From: Paramyrothecium sp. XJ0827
Taxonomy: Eukaryota; Ascomycota; Sordariomycetes; Hypocreales; Stachybotryaceae
Reading direction: 5' to 3'
DNA length: 64,000 nt
NCBI GenBank assembly: GCA_020881915.1
Contig: JAJFPB010000002.1
Span: forward strand, 4,971,001-5,035,000
Below, in pieces: positions 11,801-23,123 of the stretch. The notes below the pieces were generated by a model. The model was not told the DNA's origin. It did not search any database and saw only the letters and a program-made list of their open reading frames with translations. A program made the position numbers and the translations under genes. Numbering within the stretch: the first letter of the stretch is position 1; each line of letters opens with the position of its first letter.

Positions 11801-13652
11801 GCCACCGCACGGTTTGGCGATGCTTAAAAAACCGCAGGGACGGCGCGAGGCTTGTTCTCTTTACTAGAACAGTTATAGAGGGGGAGAAGCACCTGTAGGT
11901 TAGAGACTAGCGCTGCCAAAACCCCCTCTCGTGTGGCTTTTCGGGAGGAGGGGGGAGCCAGACCTGGGCCCGGCGTGAGTGGTGGTGATGGTGCGCCGCC
12001 TTTTCTAGGTACAGACGTGGGAAGGCAAGTCGGTAACTTTTTTACCTACCTGTTCCTGTGGTGGCGCCGGGTGCGGCGATGGTTGGATTGGCTGGTTGGT
12101 TGGTTGGTTGGTCCCTGGATCATGGACATGGAACATGGGAACCAGGAACAGTCCCCCCCCTCCTCCTCCTTCGCCAGTGCTTCTCAGTGGGTTCGACTTG
12201 GTCGTGCTGGTTGGTTGGTAGGGTTTTTGCAGACACACCCCTCCCGCAACCCATTTTCCCCTCGTTGTCGTCCTCCTCCTTTTCCCAGCGAGTAAAAAGC
12301 ACACCATCGAGTGGCTCCATTTAATCCACGCCAGCAAAAACCATGTCCTTGACGCTATCGCAGTTGCCCGTCCTCATATCGTGCGATTGCTGGACGGGAC
12401 ACCATGTTGCGTGACCAGCATCGTTAACTCGGGCATGCTGTACTGGGCGAGGCGAGACAGGAACATACAGACAGGAGAGCAAGCTGCGAGGATCCCCGTC
12501 GGCCAAATGGGACGTTTCTTTTGTCCCCTTGTTTTGTTAACCAGCGGGCTCTGTTTACTTTTTGCTTCGCCATCTCCATGTTTCTTCTGGCCGTCGTCGC
12601 TTTTCACGAACCCTAGCATTTGGAGCTATAATAATAGTCCACGGTCATAATCATCCCCGTCATCGGTCATCACCATTGCCGCAATACTCATCCCCCCAGA
12701 ACCCAACAACAACAAAACCTCCACTGTTGTGTTTACTACCACCACGCCTCTCACCACCATCACCACCACAACCCACATCACCCCCCCCCCCCCCTTTCTT
12801 CCTCCCTCCACTTTCTCTCTCGTTGCTACTCTGCTACTACTGCTGCTGCTGCTCTAAAACGGAACTAACCGACCGAAGCCGGGGCAACTCTTTGGTCCCG
12901 GCTACAGCACCGCACAGTCAGTGCCTTTACCGTACCGTTGCTTGCTGTCCACTCGTTTTTCTGTAACGAGCTCCTCTGCGACCAGCCTGTCCTGTCCCTC
13001 GCTTGTCTTGTCTTGCCTCCTCCTATCCGGACTCCTCTTCTTCTTTCTCTTCCTCCCATCAAATACCGTATACCGTTTTTCTTTCGCTGCCCGCTGCCGC
13101 CTGCGTGCTTACTCTCGTTTCATCCACTCGCCCATTCATCGTCATCCACCCCATCCTCGGCCCCTGTCTCTGCCTCTTGTCTCTGCCTCTGCCTGCGGCT
13201 CTGTCTCTGTGCTTCCACCCGTCTGGCCGCTTCACAGCCAATTGGCCAATCTCAGCAGCCGCCCGCCCCCTCGACAAGCTCGCACAACGAACCAGCGCAA
13301 CTGGATCGACACCTCTGACATCAGGAATTCCTTGCGGAACCCGAAATCGCTTGTCCTGGTCCCTGTCCTTGTCTCGTTTCGTCTCGCCCTGCCTTGCCTT
13401 GCTTTGTCTTGACTTGGCCGATTCGCCTCCTGATTCAAAGACACTTCATTCCTCATTGTTCCTCGATTCTTCTCCCGTTCCATTTTCCTCCTCTTCCATT
13501 TCTTGGCAAGACCTGCGTCGACCACGACGTACCGCCAAACGACTCCAACGAGGACGGCTGCTACGTTTTTCGCAACCACCACGGATGCCATCGAGCCTCC
13601 GCAACTACACAAAACCCATTTCTAGATACGGACCCTGAATACACAGCCCAAC
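8829..13652. other. 4.8-kb intergenic region with pyrimidine-rich leader of the BAR gene
   Basis: No gene can be supported. The longest frames (minus strand around 9340-9970 and 9880-10650) are rich in His, Thr, Pro and Ser without domain signals and overlap one another in different frames. GGTT repeats lie around 12090-12112 and a run of 14 C at 12781-12794. From about 12650 to 13650 the plus strand is strongly pyrimidine-rich, which fits a long 5' leader of the BAR-domain gene. Unannotated long non-coding RNA cannot be excluded. Confidence 0.5.
12781..12794 (+). repeat. Poly-C run of 14
   Basis: Fourteen consecutive C residues within the pyrimidine-rich stretch upstream of the BAR gene. 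Such runs are length-unstable. Confidence 0.9.
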
Positions 13653-15069
13653 ATGCTCTTCACAAAGAAGATCGACCGCGCCTTTCAATGGACGGCCGAG
13701 AAGATGGGCGCCGAGGCCAAGACCACCCACTCGGACGACTTCAAGATGCTCGAGACCGAGATGAACCTGCGTCACGATGGTGTGTTCCCTACCAACTCCT
13801 CTGCCGCGCAAGCACCAGCTAACAATCCCGCAGGCATGGAGCGCCTCCAGAAGGGCATGACCACCTACCTCAAGTGGATGACCCGCCGCTGCGACGCCTT
13901 CGAGGACAAGGAGCGCAACAGCCCCAGCACCGTCCTCGGCCGCACCATGGCCGCCCACGGCGACGACTTTGAGCCCGACTCCGAGTTCGGCAACTGCCTG
14001 GCCACCATGGGCCGCGCCAACGAGCGCATCGCCGAGTACCAGGACGTCTACACCGAGACCATCACCGGGACCTGGGTCGATCATCTCGAGAGGAGCGTGG
14101 CCATGATGAAGGAGTACGCTGTAAGTTGCCAGTCCCCATCCCCCTGTTACCGAAAGAGAGACAAAGGGAAAGAAGAAAAAGATCGACTAGAGAATGATTT
14201 GGAAAACATTGGCCCTACTATACGATATATCCGTCAAACAATATCCTAACATGCTACAGGCCGCCCGCAAGAAGCTCGAGAACCGCCGCCTCGCCTACGA
14301 CGCCTCCACCACCAAGATGCAAAAGGCCCGCCGCGACGACTTCCGCGTCGAGGAAGAGGTGCGCATGAACAAGGCCAAGTTCGAAGAGTCCAGCGAGGAC
14401 GTGCTCCGCCGCATGCAGGACATCAAGGAAGCCGAGCCCGAGAGCGTCGCCGCCCTCACCTCGTTCCTCGACGCCGAGCTCGAGTACCACGAGCGCGCCG
14501 CCGAGGAGCTGCGCCGCGTCCGCCAGTCGTGGGCCAGCGCCGCCGCGCACTCGTCGCCCTCGTCGCGCCCGCCGCGCCACGTCACCCGCAGCCGCTCCAA
14601 CACGGCCCGCTCGTGGCAGGAGCCCCGGCCCAGCGCCGTCTACGAGGACGAGGAGCCGGAGCCGCTGCCCGTGCGGCCCTCGGCGTACTCGCGCCCGTCC
14701 CTGCAGCCGCCCACGCAGCCCCCGAGGCCGTCCCTGGCCAGGGCGTCCACCCACGACGGCCGCAACTCGATGGCCCGCGGGTCGCCGACGCCCCTGGCCC
14801 GCATCGCCACCGACAGCGGCACCTACGGCAGGGAGCGCGAGCGCGAGCGCGAGCGCGACGACGTGTTTGGGGACGACAGGTCCACCAGCGGCAGCGGCAG
14901 CGGCAGCCCGGACCTGGTCGAGCGCAGCGCCAGCCCGGCCACCAGCTACGGGAGCCTGAGCCGCCAGCCCAGCTACATGACCATCGGCAAGAAAGCGCCT
15001 CCTCCGCCGCCGCCCAGCCGAGCCAAGAAGCCTCCCCCTCCTGTGCCCACCAGGCGCGAGGTCATGTAG
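13653..15069 (+). CDS. BAR-domain protein with proline-rich tail
   Basis: Exons 13653-13779, 13834-14120 and 14260-15069 (introns 54 and 139 nt, the second with a CCTAAC branch site) give 407 residues. Residues 1 to about 255 form a charged helical BAR region: it opens with MLFTKKIDRAFQWTAEKMG, passes through RLQKGMTTYLKWMTRR and ends in heptad-like helices (LTSFLDAELEYHERAAEELRR). BAR dimers bind and bend membranes in endocytosis and vesicle traffic. The tail is Ser/Pro-rich and disordered. It has an Arg-Glu repeat (RERERERERD) and ends with KKAPPPPPPSRAKKPPPPVP, a likely ligand for SH3 domains; no SH3 domain is seen in the protein itself. ATG 13653 is the first of the frame. The third exon is very GC-rich at third positions. 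Endophilin-like or Mug137-like assignment is a guess. Confidence 0.85.
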
Positions 15070-15840
15070 GGCTGGTCTCTAGTCCTGGTCTCTGGCGTGG
15101 CGCTGTCGGAACGAGTGCATCCAAGGGATGGATTTTAGTTTTTTGAGGGAATTCTCACATGAGCAGGGCTCAGACAGAAGAAAAACACTGTACAGAAAGA
15201 TAGCTCCTCCGGGAGCGGCATACTGGGGGTGGTCATTATGTTTTTGTGTCCTTTTCTGCGCCTACGTACCTTTCAATATGAAAGGACGGCGTTTTTATGG
15301 CGTTGGGGACTGGGAATTTATTGGGACAGTCACGGCTGCTGGCTGGGCTAGACTGCGCAGATGCAGCATTTACAAAATGCATTCATTCCCTTGGCATGAT
15401 GGGAACAGAAACTATTTACTTTTTATTTATTCATTTTATAACCCATCTTTTTTCTTGCACACACACTTCGTGTTCCCTTTGGTGTCAAATGCCGATCTTG
15501 TGACTTGAAGATGGGAGAGCATGAGAATCACGTGCAGGCAGTGAGGTGCACATTAAGACCTACAGTGCAAAAGCCGTGTGGGGTTGATGCGGAACTGTGC
15601 TGCAGCACCCTCTTGCAGTAGCAAAGCTTCGTCGTGATAATTCCACTTTTTGCTGGTTAGCTCGGCATATAGCTCGCGTCTGCAGCCAAACTCGGCCCCA
15701 GCTGCACTTCGTTGTTGGCAGATTGACCTTTTGATTCCCTCAATCAACAGCGGGTGGTCGGCCCCAACCAGAGATCGAATCGATCTTATCGCATCGCCGT
15801 GCAACCGCGAAACGAGCCACCCAACCAGCCTGCCGCAACC
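15070..15840. other. Intergenic, 3' UTR of BAR gene and promoter of ccl1
   Basis: Between two genes on the plus strand. The first half is AT-richer and likely the 3' region of the BAR gene. An in-frame extension upstream of the ccl1 ATG exists (to about 15754), but it lacks another ATG and does not resemble cyclin sequence. Confidence 0.5.
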
Positions 15841-16999
15841 ATGGCCACCGAAGATGAACGCTACCGCCACTCGTCCCAGTTCCGGCTGTGGTCCTTCACG
15901 CCCAGCAACCTCCAAGATCTCCGGGCCAAGACGAACTCGCTCGCCCGCCAGCAGATCCAGCCGCGGCTGCCCGCCTCGGACGCCGGCCCCCCCGACTTCC
16001 TCACGCCCGCCGACGAGGCGCAGCTCGTCAAGTTCTTCACCGTCGAGCTCATCCGCGCGGCGCAGTTCTGCGAGCTGCCGACCGAGATCCGCGCCACGGC
16101 CGCCATCTTCCTGCGCCGCTTCTACGTCACCAACTCGGTCATGACGTACCCGCCCACCGAGCTGCTCAAGACGAGCCTGTTCTTCGGCTGCAAGGCCGAG
16201 GGCTTCTACATCCGCCTGGCCAAGCTGGCCGAGAAGTTCATCAACACCACGAGCGAGCAGATCCTGGCCGGCGAGTTCCTGCTGTGCCAGGGCATCCGCT
16301 TCGCATTTGACGTGCGCCACCCCTTCCGCGCGCTCGAGGGCGCCGTGCTGGAGCTGCGCCGCCTCATGCGCGAGGCCGGGCCCGACGTCGAGGACGAGCC
16401 GAGGGTGAACAGGGCGCACGCGCGCGCGAGGGAGATCCTCAAGTTCAGCCCGCTCGTCACCGACGTCTACTTCCACTACACGCCGAGCCAGATCGCCATG
16501 GCCGCGCTGATGATGGTCGACAGGGGCCTGGTGGACAAGCTGATCCCGGGCGCCGGGAACACGGGGGACACGGCGAGGCCGCTGGGGGCGCACACGGACG
16601 TGCGGGACAAGATCATGACGGCGCTGGAGGGGTGCCGGGCGATGCTGGAGGAGGAGCCGCCGGAGCGGTTGACGGACTACTGGGGGACGGTAAGGACGAG
16701 CTCTTCAGGACTCAGCTATTGAAGGCGAAGCGATGCTAACTTGGCTTTTACAGCCCGAAGTCGTCAAGTCGATGAAGCCGCTGCGCAGGAAGCTCCAGCG
16801 ATGCCGCGACCCGGACCGCGCCGACCTGGTGGCGCTGCAGAAGGCGCGTCGCGAGCAGGCGGCTGTGGCGGCGGCGGCGAGCAAGGAAAAGAAGGCGGGT
16901 AGCATGCAGGAGGACGGGGCGGTGTTCGGGGAGGCGCTGGAGGCGCGGGACACCAAGAGGCGGAGGGTGCAGGACGATGTGTTTGGAGGGCCGCTGTGA
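15841..16999 (+). CDS. ccl1: Cyclin Ccl1 / cyclin H, subunit of CDK-activating kinase and TFIIH
   Basis: Two exons (15841-16689 and 16754-16999, intron 64 nt) encode 364 residues. The N-terminus YRHSSQFRLWSFT is the hallmark of cyclin H/Ccl1. The cyclin box follows: FFTVELIRAAQFCELPTEI, then RFYVTNSVMTYPP and the conserved LFFGCKAEGFYI. The second cyclin fold is also present (FSPLVTDVYFHYTPSQIAMAAL). Cyclin H pairs with Kin28/CDK7 to phosphorylate the RNA polymerase II tail and other CDKs in the nucleus. The C-terminus is charged and ends in a basic KRRR motif followed by VQDDVFGGPL. The ATG at 15841 has a good context (AACC before ATGGCC) and matches the family start. Exon phase 0 at both sides supports the junction. 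Confidence 0.92.
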
Positions 17000-18370
17000 G
17001 GGGCCGCCGTGGAGACGCGCTGATATCTGTTACGGCTATTTATGATAATGATTTGCTTACGCCTGTATTTACGGGAGCTCGGTACGTTGCCACTGGACGC
17101 GCTGTAGAGGATGTATGCTGACAGTGTCAAGGCGAGAGCTTCTGTTGGGCTTAGGAGCTCGGCAGCCAGACGAGCACAACAGGGCATGATGCGCAGGCGC
17201 TATGAAGAGTCGCTGTCGCCAGCACATCAGCCCTTATGAAACGATGGTATTGATGAAAGCATTTGAGGCGTGGGAAACCCGGGCTTGGATCATAGCTCAC
17301 AGCGAGGAAAAAGAGGTTTATCCGACACCTTCGAGGCACACGTATGCTGGAAATGACGACAAAGAACTGCGACGGAAGAAACAAGAGGGATGGTCGAAAC
17401 GTCAGCGTCTTCGTGCAGCAGAATAAGTGGTTCATAAGCAACTCATGGGTAATTGGATGCACCGAGTTGTTGGGTTTGGGGAAAGTCGAGAAGGACGGCT
17501 TGTGGACACGGCTATAGATGTCCAAGCCAAGAACTAATGAGCAATCTGAAAAATAATGAATGTCTTTTGTCGATTATATGGTGATGTGGCTTGAAGCAGC
17601 GTAGTCTGGCACAGTTTGCATGCTTGATTATGGAGGAAGGCCTTGGCGCTGTTCACTGTGATCGAGCACTAGACGACGGCTCTGGACGACAGCTCTGGAC
17701 GCGGCCGACGTAAACCAGCGTATCGCATGGAAAGAGCCGAGCAGCCAAGGCTCGTTTGGAGCTGGAATGAAGTACCGTGTTCGCTGACGTACGAGTTAGA
17801 TCTCCTGGTAGTGAGACAGAGAGTGTGACGTATTCGTACTCGGTACATGATGGACAACTGCCGTGAAAGAGTTGTTGATTGCCATTGCGGGCGATGCGAG
17901 CCCCAACATAAGCCGGTTCAACTCTTTATTGTTTCAGAGAAAGCGGCTTGGGACAAAAGCGGGAAAATTAGCCGTCGAATTGCGAAGGCGGCATTACAAT
18001 TGCTCACGGCACCCGAACTCGACGGAGCCGGCTCGGATTCTCGCAACATGGAAAATAAGAAAAACCCATCTTTTTGTCCCAACCCCTGACTAGACCCGCC
18101 TTGGCGCAACCCGGTCCGGCTGCAAGGGCCACACCTCGTTTCCTCTTAGCGAGGGGATGAGACTTCATGCCTTGGGTTTTTTTTGGGTGAGCAAATCTTC
18201 ATAAGGACAACCCTGGACGGCGGAACGTGGGCTTGGTCAGACAAGCCAATTGAGCGGCAGGTTTTTATTTATTTTTATTTGTCTGGCAGCTTTGATTGCT
18301 GTGGGGGATTTGCCCGGACTTGACCAGGAGATAACGAGCTTGAAGAAAACGACACGAGCTCGAGATTGCA
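17000..18370. other. Intergenic between ccl1 and the sterol reductase gene
   Basis: About 1.4 kb with only short frames that carry no recognisable domain. A small imperfect duplication of a CTCTGGAC-containing motif lies around 17678-17702. The last few hundred bases are the likely promoter of the sterol reductase gene. Confidence 0.5.
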
Positions 18371-19942
18371 ATGGCGGTGGAAAAAGTCGAATATGAGTTT
18401 GGCGGGCCGTAAGCACCTTTCCTCTCCGCGTCGATGGACGAGCCTCCCAACTGACCGCCCCTCCCACAGGCTCGGCGCCGCGGGCATCGTCTTCGGGCTC
18501 CCGCTGCTGATGAACGTGCTGTTCCTGGCGTGCAACGACGTCGGCGGGTGCCCGGCGCCGGCGCTGCTGAGCCCGCGCTCGCTGACGTGGGAGACGCTCC
18601 GGGCGCAGATGCCGTGGCCCGAGGCCGGGCTGCGCGGGTTCGCGAGCTGGTCCGTCACCGGGTGGCTGCTGGGCTACTACCTGCTGAGCCTGGTGCTGTA
18701 CCGCGCGCTGCCGGCCAAGGAGGTGCTGGGGACGAAGCTGCGCGAGTCGGGCAAGCCGCTGCGGTACCGCTTCAACGGTGAGTTCGAGGTGATGATAGTA
18801 CAGGGAGATGGTGCTGGTGCTGATGTGATGAAACAGCCTTCTCGTCGACGGTCGTGCAGCTCGTGCCCTGCGCCGTCGGCACGTACCTCCACGGCTCCGA
18901 CTTCTTCCTCTGGACCTGGATCGACGCCCACTACCTGCAGCTGCTGACGGCCAGCATCGGCCTCGCGTTCCTCATCTCGGCGGCCGTCTACGCCCACAGC
19001 TTCTCGGTGCGGCCCGGCAACCCGGAGCTGCGGGAGCTCGCGCGCGGCGGGCGCACCGGCAGCGTGCTGTACGACTTCTTCATCGGGCGCGAGCTCAACC
19101 CGCGCGTGACGCTGCCCGTCTTCGGCGAGGTCGACGTCAAGGCCTGGCTGGAGATGCGGCCCGGCCTGACGGGCTGGGTGCTGCTCAACGCGGCCTTCGT
19201 GGCCAAGCAGCACCGCGCGTACGGCCGCGTCTCGGACAGCATCGTGTTCCTGGCCGCCGTGCAGGCCTACTACGTGCTCGAGGGCCAGTACGCCGAGCAG
19301 GGCCTGCTGGGCATGATGGACATCACCATCGACGGCCTGGGCTTCATGCTGACCTTTGGCGACATCGTCTGGGTGCCGTTCCTGTACTCGACCCAGTGCC
19401 GCTACCTGGCCACGTACCCGGTGCGCATGGGCCCGCTGGGCCTCGCGGCCGCCGGGTTGGTCTTCGCCGTCGGCCTGTACATCTTCCGCGCGAGCAACTC
19501 GCAGAAGAACCTGTTCCGCAAGAACCCGGACGACCCGGCCTTCCGGGACATGCCGTACATCCAGACCAAGCGCGGCACGCGCCTCCTGACGGGCGGCTGG
19601 TGGGGCCGCGCCCGGCACATCAACTACCTCGGCGACTGGCTGCAGTCGCTGCCCTTCTGCCTGCCCACGGGCGTCGCCGGCTACGTGATCCTGCCGGCGG
19701 GCGCGGCGTCCCTGGCGGGCGCGGCCGCGGCCGCGGCGCGCATGCTGGACGGCCGCCAGGTGGTCCCCGGCGACGCGGCGGGCTGGGGCATGCTCTTCAC
19801 CTACTTCTACTCGGCCTACTTTGGCTTCCTGCTGATCCACCGCGAGGGCCGGGACGACCGGGCGTGCGCGGAGAAGTACGGCGCCGACTGGGTCGAGTAC
19901 AAGAGGACGGTCAAGTGGAGGATCCTGCCGGGGGTTTACTAA
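18371..19942 (+). CDS. erg24: Delta(14)-sterol reductase
   Basis: Exons 18371-18408, 18470-18777 and 18837-19942 (introns 61 and 59 nt) join into 483 residues, the usual length. The tiny first exon encodes MAVEKVEYEFGGP, the conserved fungal start, and joins to LGAAGIVFGLP. Both sterol reductase signatures are present: LYDFFIGRELNPR in the middle and LLTGGWWGRARHINYLGDWL near the C-terminus, followed by the ending CAEKYGADWVEYKRTVKWRI. It is a multi-spanning ER membrane enzyme that reduces the C14-C15 double bond after lanosterol demethylation, using NADPH; it is a target of morpholine fungicides. Codons are extremely G/C-ending. The next gene encodes another ergosterol enzyme on the same strand. 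Whether this is the sole copy or a paralogue cannot be seen here. Confidence 0.92.
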
Positions 19943-20505
19943 GGGTCTGGAACGTGAGATGAGATGGGGAGTGGGGGGGTAAGGGATGAAGAGCGGGTTT
20001 CGTCAGATCCAATTTGCGGTAATAGTAAGAGTAATTACAGTGAAGAGATATGTGGGTAGGAGTGTTAGAGAAGAGATCTTGTTGTAGTAGATCGATAGAC
20101 TAGACATGTACGATAATGGAGACGCTTTGAAACCACTCACTTGACCAATCAACTGGCATCTAAATCCGTCGTGTCGCCCGTCCGTCTGCCTCGGTTGTAT
20201 GCTTATCGTCGTAACAAGCCAGGTCGTATTCGGACCCACCACCTACTCCTCCGTTGAAACGCCATGAACACATCGTCGTATTCGTAGGGTGCGGCCTCGC
20301 ATCGCCCTTCTCCTGCGTGTAAGTCGTGATCACAACGGATATTAAATCGAGGCTGGGAGTGGATAGCAGATGCATCACCACATGGGGAGAAGGAAAGTAT
20401 AAGAGCAGAGCTGTGTCAACAACAATCAACCTCTCGCTGCAGTATCCTTCGTCCTCAGCTGAACCACACTTCTTTCTCTTCGACCGTCCCACCACCCATT
20501 CAACC
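19943..20505. other. Intergenic between erg24 and erg6
   Basis: A 563-bp spacer holding the 3' end of the sterol reductase gene and the promoter of the methyltransferase gene. No frame in it has domain support. Confidence 0.5.
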
Positions 20506-21786
20506 ATGACCAGCCAAGAACTCATCTCGCACGACGAGGCCAGGCGGCACGCCTTCGACAGCGTGCTGCACCGCAACTCGTCCAAGACGGAGGGCGGCAT
20601 CCGGTCCATGGCGAGCAAGAACAGCGCGGCCAACGCGGCGGCGGCCGACGAGTACTTTCAGTTCTGGGACAACAAGAAGGCCGAGGAGGAGACGGAGAGC
20701 ATCAGGCAAGAGAGGACAGACAACTATGCGACTATCACGAGGCAGTAAGAACCATCCATCTCTGCGATGGTTTGTTGAAGGTTGACGCTGACTCTCCTAG
20801 ATACTACAACCTTGCGACCGACCTCTACGAGTACGGATGGAGCCAGTCCTTCCACTTCTGCCGCTTTGCCTACGGCGAGTCCTTCCACCGCGCCATTGCG
20901 AGACACGAGCACTACCTGGCCCTGAACATGGGCATCAGGAAGGGAATGAAGGTCCTGGACGTGGGATGCGGCGTCGGCGGGCCGGCACGGGAGATTGCCA
21001 AGTTCACCGGCGCCCACATAACGGGCCTCAACCTCAACGAATACCAAGTGCAGCGGGCCACGCACTATGCGAAGCGCGAGGGTCTTTCTGACCAGCTTGA
21101 GTTTGTGCAGGGAGACTTTATGGTGAGTGTTGTTGATAGTTGGTTCCGTGGGATATGCTAACCGTGGATAGAAAATCCCCTTTCCCGACAACTCGTTCGA
21201 CGCCGTCTACGCCATCGAAGCTACAGTTCACGCCCCATCCCTCCAGGGCGTCTACAGCGAGATCTGCCGCGTGCTCAAGCCCGGCGGCGTCTTCGGCGTG
21301 TACGAGTGGCTGATGACGGACGCCTACGACAACGACGACCTGGAGCAGCGGCGTATCCGGCTGGACATCGAGCAGGGCGACGGCATCGCGCAGATGTTCA
21401 GCATCGCGCACGGGCTCGAGGCCATCCAGGGCGCGGGCTTCGTGCTGGAGCGGCACGAGGACCTGGCGGGTGCGGCGTCGGACGCGGACCCGGCGCCGTG
21501 GTACTGGCCGCTCGACAGCGACGTGCGGTACGCGCAGACGCTGGCGGACCTGGTGACGGTGATGCGGATGAACAAGGTGGGGCGGACGGTGATGCACAAC
21601 CTGTTCAGCGTCATGGAGGCCGCGTGGCTTCTGCCCAAGGGCACGAGGCGCACGGCCGAGAGCCTGGCGGCGGCGGCGGACGCGCTGGTGCTGGGGGGCA
21701 AGAGGAAGCTGTTCACGCCCATGTACCTGATGGTGGGGAGGAAGCCGGCGCAAGGGGCGGAGCAGGAGGCGAGTGCGGAGTTGTAG
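20506..21786 (+). CDS. erg6: Sterol 24-C-methyltransferase
   Basis: Exons 20506-20744, 20801-21122 and 21172-21786 (introns 56 and 49 nt) encode 391 residues, close to the family norm. The sterol methyltransferase motif [11 protein letters not shown] is at 89-99, where the last residue of the usual YEYGWG is Ser. The SAM-binding motif [13 protein letters not shown] is at 132-144, with [12 protein letters not shown] following. The region [19 protein letters not shown] and the loop [16 protein letters not shown] match the substrate-binding part of Erg6. The enzyme adds the C24 methyl to zymosterol in ergosterol synthesis on ER and lipid droplets. It lies directly downstream of erg24 on the same strand with 563 bp between them. 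The C-terminal 30 residues are Ala/Gly-rich and not conserved. Confidence 0.92.
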
Positions 21787-22228
21787 GGTTTTTGTTTGTT
21801 TGTTCAGGGGTTGAAGGGGGTATGGACGTGGTGATGTTGGCAATACCAAGGTTGTTGGACGGATTATAGTTGGCCACGGGGATTAAGCCATTTGATAGAC
21901 GGATCGTCTGATACTCAAAAGAGTGCGGTCCTGTATGGCGATATTCTAGTCTTTTATTCATAAATTTTAGACAATGTTCTCAACCTTTCATCGCAAGTGC
22001 CTGTCGCACAATGTGATTATATCCTCACTATTGACTTTGTTACTGAATCCAAGGTTCTGACAAGATTCTTCCAAGCGAATGTACATTGGATAGCGAATAG
22101 AGCACTGGTGTTTGCCTGCCATAGCCAGCGCGGTATTTGAAGATTGGTTAGGGACTTTGGCAAGGTTTGATAACTGGAATTTGTACAAAGTGAAGCTAAT
22201 CATAAACACACATGCTAGAACCTGCTTC
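21787..22228. other. Tail-to-tail spacer between erg6 and the DJ-1-like gene
   Basis: Convergent 3' regions, AT-rich, with no supportable coding frame or structure. Confidence 0.5.
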
Positions 22229-23041
22229 TCATCCTACAATCTCGTCCTTGTAGTCGATGTCGCGCGTCCCCCACGAGCCCATCATGGCCATGACGCGGAC
22301 CAGCGCGTCCTCCCTCTCGCCCCAGTACTCGTGCGTGAAGGCGCGCATGAGCTCCTGGCCGTTGAGCAGCGCGCCGCTGGTCCAGAGCTTGCCGTCGCGC
22401 TCCCAGCGGCGCTCGACCCACTCCGTGTCGGGCGCGAGCTCGCGGTAGCGGTCGAGGACGAAGCGCGGCGCCGTGGCGCGCCGGCCGCGCAGGATGCCGG
22501 CCAGCATGGGCACCTCGATGCCGCCGCAGATGGTGATGAAGGCCGAGCAGGCGTCCCACGCCTTGCGCGCGAAGGCGAGCTCCGCCTCGTTGGGCTTGTA
22601 GTCGACGCCGTGGGCGCCGTAGAGGACGATGTCGAGGGGCGGGCAGGACTCGAACGAGTCCTGTGGCAGGAGATTAGTGCGTGTGCGGACGGACGGGAGG
22701 GAGGTGGGCAAGACTCACGGTTGGGTTGACGACGGCGCAGCTCGTGAGCCGTCCCGAGCTTGGCGTCCCTGACTCGGTGACCCAGTGGAACTGAAAGTCG
22801 ATTGCTTGTGCTCTCAACTCCGGAGCCAGGAACTCGTTCCAGTTCCAGGCCTTGAGGAAGTGCGTCGAGAGTTGGTACAGGTAATCGATTGGGGCGATAT
22901 CCATGATCTCTGTGTATCTGCCGGCTTGTCAGCGCTCCGGACTCGTTATATCAGGGTGTTTGTAGCTGCTCACCCGCCCAGCAGGACGACGCCCACGTGG
23001 ATGGGTCGGCCGGGATTGCGAAAGTCAATCTTGGCAGCCAT
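22229..23041 (-). CDS. DJ-1/PfpI family protein (class I glutamine amidotransferase-like)
   Basis: Exons 23041-22974, 22917-22719 and 22660-22229 (introns 56 and 58 nt) give 232 residues. The start MAAKIDFRNPGRPIHVGVVLLGG leads into the first beta strand, then YTEIMDIAPIDYLYQL. The nucleophile elbow is FITICGGIEVPMLAGIL with a Cys in the expected place. The fold fits the DJ-1/PfpI superfamily, whose fungal members are usually small cytosolic proteins of uncertain role (glyoxalase-, chaperone- or isonitrile hydratase-like). The C-terminus WGTRDIDYKDEIVG is well conserved in fungal DJ-1-like proteins, as I recall. The region around the catalytic triad His is not obvious, so activity is uncertain. 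A TATA-like box lies about 80 bp before the ATG. Confidence 0.82.
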
Positions 23042-23116
23042 GTTGAACACAAGACTTAGATTGTGGTGTTTAGTTGGGAAGGTGTTGGAGATTCAAAGTA
23101 ACATGCTCATCTCTGC

Positions 23117-23123
23117 TTTTATA
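23117..23123 (-). promoter_or_regulatory. TATA-like box of the DJ-1-like gene
   Basis: TATAAAA on the minus strand, 76-82 bp before the ATG at 23041. Confidence 0.5.

Noticed and set aside
13605..14084. Minus-strand 159-residue frame opposite the BAR gene
   Set aside because: It mirrors a GC-rich exon; the plus strand carries the recognisable BAR sequence.
15553..16593. Minus-strand 346-residue frame opposite ccl1
   Set aside because: Antisense of a G/C-ending coding exon, rich in Arg, Gly and Ala, without domain signals.
18677..19840. Minus-strand 387-residue frame opposite erg24
   Set aside because: Very GC-rich antisense frame without motifs; the plus strand has both sterol reductase signatures.
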